Source: Gammaproteobacteria bacterium
GTDB lineage: Bacteria; Pseudomonadota; Gammaproteobacteria; UBA6429; Thiohalophilaceae
Assembly: GCA_029882235.1 (NCBI GenBank)
Contig: JAOULB010000141.1
Location: 1 to 6,099 of the forward strand
Length of the DNA stretch: 6,099 nucleotides
Direction: 5' to 3'
Part shown: piece after piece, positions 1 to 5,645 of the stretch
Layout: each line of letters starts with the position of its first letter
How positions within the stretch are numbered: position 1 is the first letter of the stretch
Program-made: the position numbers and the translations under genes
Notes under the pieces: generated by a model
Databases searched by the model: none
What the model saw: the letters and a program-made list of their open reading frames with translations, nothing else
Told to the model about the DNA's origin: nothing

Positions 1-27
1 GTGCTAAACTTATAAAAATATGAGAAT

Positions 28-32
28 AAAGG
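28..32 (+). promoter_or_regulatory. Ribosome binding site that sets the TTG start of the kinase
   Basis: AAAGG ends 9 nt before the TTG at 42. It is the only Shine-Dalgarno-like sequence placed to serve the kinase frame, and supports the TTG start over the ATG at 141. Confidence 0.6.
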
Positions 33-41
33 TGCTTCACT

Positions 42-1010
42 TTGCTCAAGTTCCAGCAGCCCCCTAAAGATTATGGTCAGGTTTATCTTGAGGATACTGA
101 TCAGGCGCTTCCAGAGAAGCTGAATCAGAATACGCGTTATATGTTTCTCAGTACGATTGCCAAGGGTGGTAAGTCACTGATTAAGTCCTGTAAGGATATG
201 CATCTCAACCGGGTGGTGGCTTACAAGACACTTCGCTCTGAATTTATCGATGATGAAATAGAAAATACACGCCTGTTACGTGAAGCACGGGTTTCGGCGA
301 TGTTGCAACATCCAAATACAGTGCCGGTGTATGAGGTGGGGCGTGATAATCAGGGGCATTATTACTTCACCATGAAGCTGGTGCATGGTTACACACTGCG
401 CGAAATTATGGACTACCGGGAACGTTACGATTTGATCCAGCTTATCGAGGTGATTGAGCAGATCGCCCACGCGCTTGCCTATGCCCATGCCCATGGGGTG
501 GCCCATCGCGATATTAAACCGGAAAATATTCTGGCCGGACCCTATGGCGAGGTATTGTTACTCGACTGGGGACTGGCCAAGGTCTGGCGCAAGGATGGCA
601 CGGCGCTGGATGAGGACACTGGTGAGGTCAGTCACGTTGTCGATTCGGATAAAACCATTACCGGACATGGTAAGTTGCAGGGCACCCTGTGTTATATGTC
701 GCCTGAGCAAATCCGCCGTGATCCAGACATCAGCTATAGCACGGATATATATAGTCTGGGTTCGGTGTTGTACGAGTTACTCACTGGTGTGCCACCGTTT
801 GATAGTGACAAGACCTATGAAATTCTTGATATGGTGGAAAACAAACAACCGGCTAAACCCTCAGAGATCAGCAAATACCCGGTGCCGAAAATTCTTGAAC
901 GCCTTTGTCTGCAATGCCTGAATAAAGATCCCGCCAATCGACCCGCAACAATGAATGATGTGTTGCAGGCCCTACAACAGAACTGGGCTGCTGAATTGGT
1001 TCGCGCATAG
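42..1010 (+). CDS. Hanks-type (PknB-like) serine/threonine protein kinase, soluble, DWG class
   Basis: Predicted to transfer phosphate from ATP to Ser/Thr of unknown cytoplasmic targets. Of 322 residues, almost all are kinase domain (about 33-315). Visible motifs are the ATP lysine in VAYKTLR (K62), the alpha-C glutamate in LLREARVSAMLQHPN (E81), the catalytic loop HRDIKPEN (155-162, D157), the metal-binding DWG in place of DFG (175-177), GTLCYMSPEQ (214-223), DIYSLG (235-240) and the late arginine in NKDPANRP (R300). DWG is usual in one large bacterial subgroup of these kinases. The glycine-rich loop is poor: around 39-48 it reads IAKGGKSLIK where LGxGGMGxVY is usual. There is no transmembrane helix, PASTA or other sensor domain. 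The start is TTG: an in-frame stop lies at 27-29, TTG is the first start codon after it, and AAAGG (28-32) precedes it by 9 nt. The next in-frame ATG (141) has no Shine-Dalgarno sequence. A TATAAA at 11-16 could be a -10 box, but the -35 region is outside the window. Kinase assignment is firm; substrate is unknown. Confidence 0.93.
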   Translation: MLKFQQPPKDYGQVYLEDTDQALPEKLNQNTRYMFLSTIAKGGKSLIKSCKDMHLNRVVAYKTLRSEFIDDEIENTRLLREARVSAMLQHPNTVPVYEVGRDNQGHYYFTMKLVHGYTLREIMDYRERYDLIQLIEVIEQIAHALAYAHAHGVAHRDIKPENILAGPYGEVLLLDWGLAKVWRKDGTALDEDTGEVSHVVDSDKTITGHGKLQGTLCYMSPEQIRRDPDISYSTDIYSLGSVLYELLTGVPPFDSDKTYEILDMVENKQPAKPSEISKYPVPKILERLCLQCLNKDPANRPATMNDVLQALQQNWAAELVRA

Positions 1011-1022
1011 CAGCAGACATAA

Positions 1023-1054
1023 AAAAACCGGAGCAGTGACCTGCCCCGGTTTTT
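1023..1054. terminator. Bidirectional Rho-independent terminator between kinase and glutamine synthetase
   Basis: A hairpin with arms CCGG-A-GCAG (1028-1036) and CTGC-C-CCGG (1041-1049), one A/C mismatch and loop TGAC. The stem is extended by five A:T pairs (1023-1027 with 1050-1054). On the + strand it is followed by a T-rich tract, and on the - strand by the complement of seven As (1021-1027). It lies 12 nt after the kinase stop and about 22 nt after the stop of the convergent synthetase gene, so it can serve both. Confidence 0.92.
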
Positions 1055-1076
1055 GTTTTGCTTTTAAGATTACCGA

Positions 1077-2105
1077 TTAGGCTGTGGCAGCTTCTGATGC
1101 CATTGCTTCATTAGTCACCTTAACGATGATTGCCGCGACCTTGTAAGGATCAGCATTTGAGGCTGGACGACGATCTTCCAGACGACCTTTCCAACCATCT
1201 TCTACTGTGCTTACAGGGATACGAATTGATGCACCACGATCAGAAACACCATAGCTGAACTGATCGATAGACTGTGTTTCATGCTTGCCGGTCAGGCGTT
1301 GTTCATTGTGAGCACCGTAAACAGAGATACAGGCAGCAACGTTCTTACCGAATTCATCACAGATGCGGTTGAAGACGTTCTGATCACCTGATTCACGCAT
1401 CTCAGTATTAGAGAAGTTGGCGTGCATGCCCGAACCGTTCCAGTCCGTGTCACCCAGTGGTTTTGGATGCCAGTCAACGGCAAGGTCATAGCTTTCAGCA
1501 GTACGCTCAAGCAGGTAACGCGCCAGCCAGATTTCATCACCGGCACGCTTGGCGCTCTTGGCGAAGATCTGGAATTCCCACTGACCGGCAGCCACTTCAG
1601 CATTGATACCTTCAACATTCAGGCCGGCTTCCAGACACAGGTCCAGATGTTCTTCGATCAGTTCACGGCAGTACGCATTACGCGCACCGACTGAACAGTA
1701 GTAAGGACCCTGTGGGGGTGGGTAACCGCCCTGAGGAAAACCGGGTGGCAGGTTAGTTTCAGGATTCCACAGGAAGTATTCCTGTTCGAAACCGAACCAG
1801 AAATCTTCATCATCGTCCATAATTGTTGCACGACCATTTGATTCATGCGGTGTGCCATCGGCATTCAATACTTCATTCATCACCAGGTAAGAGTTTTTAC
1901 GGCCTGGATCAGGAATAATCGCAACAGGCTTCAGTAGACAGTCAGAGGCATTACCTTCAGCCTGTTCAGTTGAGCTACCATCGAAAACCCACATTGGACA
2001 ATCTTCCAGTTTGCCACTGAAATTGTTACGAACCATGGTTTTACTACGCAGGCTCTGAGTCGGCTTGTAACCGTCGAGCCAGATATATTCCAACTTACTT
2101 TTCAT
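1077..2105 (-). CDS. glnII: Glutamine synthetase type II (GSII, eukaryotic-like)
   Basis: Joins ammonium to glutamate using ATP to make glutamine, the main entry of ammonium in the cytoplasm. It is 342 residues, the size of type II enzymes; type I GlnA is about 470. The N-terminal beta-grasp part holds FDGSST (41-46). The catalytic part holds FGFEQEY (104-110, metal-binding E107 and E109), NAEVAAGQWEFQI (168-180, E170 and E177), the ATP-site NGSGMHANFS (223-232, H228), GKHETQSIDQFSYGVSDRGASIRIP (273-297, flap E276, R290, R295) and LEDRRPASNADPY (309-321). The ATG is preceded by GGAG (2115-2118 on the + strand) at 9 nt. Type II enzymes lack the adenylylated tyrosine of type I, so control is expected mainly at transcription; a sigma-54 promoter with NtrC-type sites lies upstream. 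The symbol glnII follows rhizobial and actinobacterial usage; some annotations would write glnA. No residue appears missing or broken. Confidence 0.97.
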   Translation of the reverse strand: MKSKLEYIWLDGYKPTQSLRSKTMVRNNFSGKLEDCPMWVFDGSSTEQAEGNASDCLLKPVAIIPDPGRKNSYLVMNEVLNADGTPHESNGRATIMDDDEDFWFGFEQEYFLWNPETNLPPGFPQGGYPPPQGPYYCSVGARNAYCRELIEEHLDLCLEAGLNVEGINAEVAAGQWEFQIFAKSAKRAGDEIWLARYLLERTAESYDLAVDWHPKPLGDTDWNGSGMHANFSNTEMRESGDQNVFNRICDEFGKNVAACISVYGAHNEQRLTGKHETQSIDQFSYGVSDRGASIRIPVSTVEDGWKGRLEDRRPASNADPYKVAAIIVKVTNEAMASEAATA

Positions 2106-2120
2106 CTTGTTTCACTCCAC

Positions 2121-2130
2121 TTAACGTTAA
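2121..2130. repeat. Perfect 10-bp palindrome next to the synthetase ribosome binding site
   Basis: TTAACGTTAA is its own reverse complement and abuts the Shine-Dalgarno region (2115-2118) of the synthetase. A 10-bp AT-rich palindrome can occur by chance. It is listed because it is 7 bp from the 14-bp palindrome and both contain ACGT. Confidence 0.35.
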
Positions 2131-2137
2131 ATTTTTA

Positions 2138-2151
2138 TACGTCATGACGTA
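2138..2151. repeat. Perfect 14-bp palindrome in the glutamine synthetase leader
   Basis: TACGTCATGACGTA is its own reverse complement. It lies 33 nt upstream of the synthetase ATG, in the predicted leader and well downstream of the sigma-54 start. The position fits a repressor operator (roadblock type) or the control region of a second promoter. No regulator can be named from the sequence. Confidence 0.5.
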
Positions 2152-2287
2152 ATGTTACTGGCAGCCCTAAACGAAAACCCGGCCCGGACCTTCTGCAGTT
2201 GCCACAAAATCAGACAGCTCAATGCGTATGTTGGGGTGCAAGACCTCGCGGCATTTCAATCGCATAGAGCAGTTTTGGCTATAACTA

Positions 2288-2303
2288 AGCATGAATAATG
2301 CCA
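2288..2303 (-). promoter_or_regulatory. Sigma-54 (RpoN) -24/-12 promoter of glutamine synthetase
   Basis: Read on the - strand this is TGGCATTATTCATGCT, against the consensus TGGCAC-N5-TTGC(T/A). The invariant GG (2302-2301) and GC (2290-2289) are exactly 10 nt apart, and only two of the other consensus positions differ. Transcription should start near 2277, giving a leader of about 170 nt before the synthetase ATG. The two NtrC-like sites upstream at the right distance raise confidence considerably. Confidence 0.85.
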
Positions 2304-2367
2304 GATTAAATATTACTAATTAAAACAACTAGATAGAGTGAATTTGTGTAGCCAGGCGAGGATGTGG

Positions 2368-2384
2368 TGCACCAAATTAGTGCA
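2368..2384. promoter_or_regulatory. NtrC-type binding site, promoter-proximal
   Basis: TGCACCAAATTAGTGCA compares with the NtrC consensus TGCACCAAAATGGTGCA at 15 of 17 positions. Seven of eight arm positions are self-complementary around A2376. The centre is about 99 bp upstream of the predicted sigma-54 start, within the usual range for NtrC enhancers. A fully palindromic TGGTGCACCA (2365-2374) overlaps its left arm. Confidence 0.82.
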
Positions 2385-2397
2385 TGATGATCATGCA
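2381..2397. repeat. Perfect 8+1+8 palindrome between the two NtrC-type sites
   Basis: TGCATGATGATCATGCA: arms TGCATGAT and ATCATGCA are exact reverse complements around G2389. It shares its first four bases with the end of the proximal NtrC site and stops one base before the distal site. It lacks the CC/GG pair typical of NtrC sites, so it could be a third weaker NtrC site or an operator for another dimeric regulator. The palindrome itself is certain; its role is not. Confidence 0.6.
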
Positions 2398-2398
2398 A

Positions 2399-2415
2399 TG
2401 CACCATATTGGTTCG
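2399..2415. promoter_or_regulatory. NtrC-type binding site, promoter-distal
   Basis: TGCACCATATTGGTTCG matches the NtrC consensus in the left half and in TTGGT, with a degenerate right end. The centre at 2407 is 31 bp from that of the proximal site, so the two lie on about the same face of DNA, as for the 32-bp spaced pair of the Escherichia coli glnA enhancer. Weaker than its neighbour on its own, but supported by the spacing. Confidence 0.72.
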
Positions 2416-2690
2416 AGCGTTTGAAGCCATATCTTGGCCGTTCAGGTTTTTAACGTATGGCAGTTTTAGCCAACTATGTTTTGCTTTTATCTCATTCAGC
2501 AGAAAAAGCATTTTGCGGGAATTAAATAGTTGTTTTGTTTGTTCTACCTAATATGGCTGCATCGTTTTAGTACAAAGTGGCGATGATGATTATTAAATAT
2601 ATCCGAGTATTGTTGGATTGTTTAATGAGTATTGCAACTAAGGTATTCCAGAGTGGAGTTACTATTTTTTAGAGCTATCGGGGATGTGAA
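2416..2690. other. Intergenic region without a recognisable gene
   Basis: An AT-rich stretch between the NtrC-type sites and the first lipoprotein gene. I see no open frame with a ribosome binding site, no tRNA-like fold and no clear terminator. There is a small inverted repeat TGGC-7 nt-GCCA (about 2458-2472). An RBS-like segment (2644-2661) has no start codon at the proper distance and recurs upstream of the last gene. The promoter for the lipoprotein genes should be here, but I could not pick a convincing -35/-10 pair. Confidence 0.5.
2644..2661 (+). repeat. 18-bp RBS-like segment, copy 1 (no start codon after it)
   Basis: TATTCCAGAGTGGAGTTA matches 16 of 18 bases of the segment at 5625-5642, which holds the working ribosome binding site of the last lipoprotein gene. 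Here no ATG, GTG or TTG lies at a usable distance, and the lipoprotein gene downstream begins 45 nt later. It could be a relic of an older start, a shared regulatory sequence, or chance. Confidence 0.4.
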
Positions 2691-2705
2691 GTGGAAGCAA
2701 ACAAA

Positions 2706-3245
2706 ATGAAATACGGTGATGATTTTAGCGGTTCTCTATCTATTATTTTTCTAATAGCAATGCTTGCCAGTTGTGGAGGGGCTGAGAATACTGCGAATAA
2801 TGATAATAACGATGATTCTGGCAATTGCTCTTTTACCGGGGCAGTATCTGGCGGACTCAATTACAGTATGAATTATGATATAGCAGATGGCTGTGGTGTT
2901 ACCTTAACACCAGATAATGAACTGATAACGTCCTATGCCGGCTTACAAAGCACGCCAAATATAAAAATCTACCACGAGAATTTCCAGCCTGGACTCGTTG
3001 CAGCTAATCGTACAGCACACATCGTTATATACATGAACAGAACACAGAAGTGGGAATCTTTAGCGGGTAGCTGCAATGTGAATATCACAAGCAACCAATA
3101 TGATGCTGCAACTAAACGTTTAAAAATTGCGGGTTCAGGATCGTGCTCTGGTCAGGCGCTCCCTGATACCAATACGGGTGCATCCGGCAATGTCACTATT
3201 GAGCCATTTAATTTTGAAACAGCTGAGTATCAGATAAGAAATTAA
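2706..3245 (+). CDS. Small putative lipoprotein with four mature-body cysteines, unknown function
   Basis: 179 residues from the ATG at 2706. A signal peptide (hydrophobic SLSIIFLIAML) ends in a lipobox LAS-C, with the lipidated Cys at residue 23. The +2 residue is Gly, so outer-membrane sorting is expected under the E. coli rule. The n-region is odd, with two Asp residues near the front. A linker rich in Asn and Asp follows (about 26-38), then a body of about 140 residues likely to be beta-rich, with Cys at 41, 63, 123 and 147 that could form two disulfides. I recognise no family. The ATG has GGAAG (2693-2697) 8 nt upstream. An in-frame GTG at 2691 with GGGGA (2680-2684) is a possible alternative that adds five residues. 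The gene for a larger lipoprotein starts 49 nt after its stop with no terminator between, so the two are probably one transcription unit. Confidence 0.8.
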   Translation: MKYGDDFSGSLSIIFLIAMLASCGGAENTANNDNNDDSGNCSFTGAVSGGLNYSMNYDIADGCGVTLTPDNELITSYAGLQSTPNIKIYHENFQPGLVAANRTAHIVIYMNRTQKWESLAGSCNVNITSNQYDAATKRLKIAGSGSCSGQALPDTNTGASGNVTIEPFNFETAEYQIRN

Positions 3246-3282
3246 TGAGTAAAAAATAATAATTTAGTAAATCCATGTGTCA

Positions 3283-3287
3283 GGGGG
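3283..3287 (+). promoter_or_regulatory. Ribosome binding site that sets the start of the large lipoprotein
   Basis: A purine-rich run of five G (3283-3287), followed by AGG at 3289-3291, precedes the ATG at 3295. This favours that ATG over the in-frame GTG at 3277, which would place the G-rich run inside the gene and has no such sequence before it. Confidence 0.6.
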
Positions 3288-3294
3288 CAGGACA

Positions 3295-4890
3295 ATGAAT
3301 TTTGTTGTAGGTAAGTTGAAGATATTAATTTTATGTTTAGTTGTAGTTATTACAGCCTGTGGAGGATCAGGAGACGATACCGTATCGACGCTATTAGTCG
3401 GTGTTGCATCAAAAGGGCCTATGAAATCAGCAAGGGTTGAAGTTTTTCCACTAACTGATGCGGGCGAAAAAGGTGAGCGATTTGCGAATACCTCAACTAC
3501 AGACACAAACGGCAGGTTTAGTGTTGATATAGGTAGTTATACGGGCAATGTATTGCTTGAAGTTTCCGGTGGCCAATATATCGATGAAGCAAGTAATAGT
3601 GATGTTTCAAATACGGTTGTTTTTCATGCAGTAATAAGTGCTGAACCAGGTACAGTGAATGTTAACGTGACCCCTTTGAGCGATATTGCATTGCAATGGG
3701 CGTATGCTCAGGGAGGGTTAACAACAAGCAATATCAACTCAGGTAATGCATTGGTTAGCAGTGTCTTTGGTATTGATATTCATTTGACGGAGCCAGCCGA
3801 TGTGCTATCAAATGAAGCAAGCCAGCAAGGACAGGATGAGCAGGCTTATGGTCTTGCGCTTGCCGGGATTTCACAGTTTGCTGCAGATTATGTTGCTTCT
3901 GGTTCAGTTGAGACAGTCATGTACGTAATAGCAAATGACCTCAATGATAATAATCGGCTGGATACGTTTGATCTTACCTATTTGGCTGCTGTTAACAGTT
4001 TTATTGCATCAGAACATAATCAGGCATCAGCTCAGTCAGCGGTTGCACTTATTAGTGCAATTAATGCGAATGCAAATAATAACAGTCCCGTTGCGAGTAG
4101 TTTTACCAGAAACCTTGTTGGCGACTGGTACCTGATCGAGTTTGATGATTTCATTCGTGGTGATGGCAGTCTTGATGATTATCCAGATGAAGTAAATATG
4201 CCGGTAAATATTCAGATTAATGAAGATGGTTCATGGACCTGGACGGATGATTTAGGCGTGATCGATTTTCCAGCAAATAGAATTTCTCTTAATGAGTCAG
4301 CACTTACGGCGACAATTACTTTTGATGACAATGCTCTAGCAAGAATGATATTAACCTTTGATGGTGTAAATAATTCGATTCATGGGCGAGTCGATTTACT
4401 CTCAGATGATGGATTTACTTACCATGAGAATTATGAAACCTGGATCATGGCCGCAGCAAAGCCGTGCAGCACGACAGGAAGTCCAAACAGTTTTACGGGT
4501 TTCATTTCATCGACAGATGATTGCGGAAACCGCATAGCTTTTGTTGAGGCAGATCTGGTTGGTAAGGAATTTATTTTTAATGGCGATGAAAACAAAAAGT
4601 ACAGCTTTAGTGGGAGTGGGTTTGGAACGCTGACGGTTAATAATGTAACTGTTAGTGGTTTCAGTTGGTCTGTCGATCGCAAAGGTTATCTGGAGATTGG
4701 TGTCAGCAGTTTACCTATTCGTATGTTACTGGCAAATATGGAGCCTGCCCAGATCATTGGGCCAGACGTCTATCAGGTCAGAGTATTTACTGAAGACGAA
4801 TCACTTTATCCAAGCGATCTTATTTTTGATGCCAAAGAAGATGGTGCGATTAGTGAGGTCAGTATGACGCTAGCTGGGGGCGGAAATTAA
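3295..4890 (+). CDS. Multidomain outer-membrane lipoprotein with a dockerin/EF-hand-like loop, unknown function
   Basis: 531 residues. The signal peptide MNFVVGKLKILILCLVVVITA ends at Cys22 in an ITA-C lipobox; Gly at +2 suggests the outer membrane. Residues about 33-100 look like a carboxypeptidase-regulatory or CnaB-like beta-sandwich: the pattern is KGPMKSARVEVFPL, then TTDTNGRFSVDIG, then LLEVSGGQYIDEA. A helical stretch follows (about 124-260, from VTPLSDIALQWA), containing DLNDNNRLDTFD (215-226). Asp/Asn at loop positions 1, 3, 5, 9 and 12 resemble a single calcium-binding dockerin or EF-hand loop. Next come two possible lipocalin-like beta modules starting at LVGDWYLIEF (274) and LVGKEFIFNG (421), with Cys391 and Cys410 perhaps bonded. 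Domain names come from patterns only and no enzyme active site is visible. Composition is AT-rich like its neighbours. Probably co-transcribed with the lipoprotein gene upstream. A GTG at 3277 would add six residues. Confidence 0.87.
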   Translation: MNFVVGKLKILILCLVVVITACGGSGDDTVSTLLVGVASKGPMKSARVEVFPLTDAGEKGERFANTSTTDTNGRFSVDIGSYTGNVLLEVSGGQYIDEASNSDVSNTVVFHAVISAEPGTVNVNVTPLSDIALQWAYAQGGLTTSNINSGNALVSSVFGIDIHLTEPADVLSNEASQQGQDEQAYGLALAGISQFAADYVASGSVETVMYVIANDLNDNNRLDTFDLTYLAAVNSFIASEHNQASAQSAVALISAINANANNNSPVASSFTRNLVGDWYLIEFDDFIRGDGSLDDYPDEVNMPVNIQINEDGSWTWTDDLGVIDFPANRISLNESALTATITFDDNALARMILTFDGVNNSIHGRVDLLSDDGFTYHENYETWIMAAAKPCSTTGSPNSFTGFISSTDDCGNRIAFVEADLVGKEFIFNGDENKKYSFSGSGFGTLTVNNVTVSGFSWSVDRKGYLEIGVSSLPIRMLLANMEPAQIIGPDVYQVRVFTEDESLYPSDLIFDAKEDGAISEVSMTLAGGGN

Positions 4891-5075
4891 CTATAATGTT
4901 TTTATAAATAAAACAGATAGATAGACGAAATGTGCTGAGCCAGATGTAAGATAAGGGCGTATGCTGAATTAACTAATTCGACGTATTTCCACCCCAAACT
5001 CCTGTTTTTGTAACTATAGTTTGATTATTGAGCTGGAAACAATGTAGCCAATCTCAATTTTTGTTGAGTGGCACT

Positions 5076-5080
5076 GGAGG
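5076..5080 (+). promoter_or_regulatory. Ribosome binding site that sets the start of the small periplasmic protein
   Basis: GGAGG lies 5 nt before the ATG at 5086. In-frame GTG codons at 5068, 5080 and 5083 are possible, but they overlap the site, lie too close to it, or precede it. Confidence 0.65.
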
Positions 5081-5085
5081 TGGTG

Positions 5086-5532
5086 ATGCGTAGAGCCTGT
5101 TTAGTGTTTTTCCTGTTGCCCTATGCGGTACTGGCTAACGCAGCGGAAAAACATCAGTGTACCTTCTCACCCGCGAAAGGGGCAGAAGTGAAATTTCAAA
5201 TCCATATCGACAAGGACAATGTGATCCAGAAATTTCAATATGACAGTTTTACCCACCAGGGCTATACCTGTTTGATACATGGCAGCCGTCAGGGCGAGAA
5301 GTACCATGACAGGAATTCAGAGTGGACGACTAAGGGAAATCAGACACACGTCCAGACATTTTTCTATGAGGAAAAAGCAGCAGAAGTTGTGTTTACCCGA
5401 ACAGGCAAAAAAATAGAATATGAACTGCTATCGTATGAACATCCAACTATCTGTGGGGTCGGTGGCTGGGTTGTGTCAAAGTTTGTAATTGACTTGAGCA
5501 CCAACAGCTGTGTCCAGCTGAGTAAATATTAG
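5086..5532 (+). CDS. Small secreted (periplasmic) protein with four cysteines, unknown function
   Basis: 148 residues. A classical Sec signal peptide starts with MRR, has a hydrophobic core (about 4-16) and ends in ANA before AEK, so cleavage after residue 19 is likely. There is no lipobox, so a soluble periplasmic or exported product is expected. The mature part, about 129 residues, has Cys at 25, 62, 123 and 142, fitting two disulfides. It looks beta-rich, with a C-terminal segment PTICGVGGWVVSKFVIDL followed by Cys142. I do not recognise the family and see no catalytic motif. The start is the ATG after GGAGG; upstream in-frame GTG codons would add only a few residues ahead of the signal peptide. 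It is 195 nt after the large lipoprotein gene and 113 nt before the next one, so it may have its own promoter. Confidence 0.8.
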   Translation: MRRACLVFFLLPYAVLANAAEKHQCTFSPAKGAEVKFQIHIDKDNVIQKFQYDSFTHQGYTCLIHGSRQGEKYHDRNSEWTTKGNQTHVQTFFYEEKAAEVVFTRTGKKIEYELLSYEHPTICGVGGWVVSKFVIDLSTNSCVQLSKY

Positions 5533-5624
5533 TGATCAATCTATCAAGTGACTGGAATTATCTAAAATACCTATCTTTGTAACCTATCTGTAATCAGCTG
5601 CGATCTAAGCTCTACTTCAGATTA

Positions 5625-5642
5625 TATTCTGGAGTGGAGTTA
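5625..5642 (+). repeat. 18-bp RBS-like segment, copy 2 (working ribosome binding site)
   Basis: TATTCTGGAGTGGAGTTA, the counterpart of the copy at 2644-2661. It includes the doubled GGAG (5631-5634 and 5636-5639) that serves the ATG at 5646. Confidence 0.45.
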
Positions 5643-5645
5643 ATA

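Noticed and set aside
454..921. 155-codon open frame inside the kinase gene
   Set aside because: It is out of frame with a gene that has all kinase motifs, has no ribosome binding site of its own, and its translation has low-complexity, Arg/Trp-rich content typical of a shadow frame.
1422..1694. 90-codon + strand frame antisense to glutamine synthetase
   Set aside because: It lies entirely within a highly conserved enzyme gene on the other strand and shows no domain or translation signal.
2195..2215. Second possible sigma-54 element on the - strand around TGGCAACTGC
   Set aside because: The GG and GC pairs are not 10 nt apart, so the essential spacing fails.
2610..2650. Possible sigma-70 promoter for the lipoprotein genes
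   Set aside because: Several TTG-containing hexamers occur, but none has a good -10 box at 16-18 bp, so choosing one would be arbitrary.
2675..2860. 61-codon - strand frame overlapping the start of the first lipoprotein gene
   Set aside because: It opposes a gene with a clear signal peptide and lipobox, and its own translation resembles nothing.
4892..4915. AT-rich imperfect inverted repeat after the large lipoprotein gene as a terminator
   Set aside because: The stem would be almost entirely A:T with no GC core, so it does not support a Rho-independent terminator.
4966..5021. Short palindromes GAATTA-AC-TAATTC and AACTATAGTT before the periplasmic protein gene
   Set aside because: Both are short and AT-rich, expected by chance in such sequence, and no matching promoter elements were found around them.
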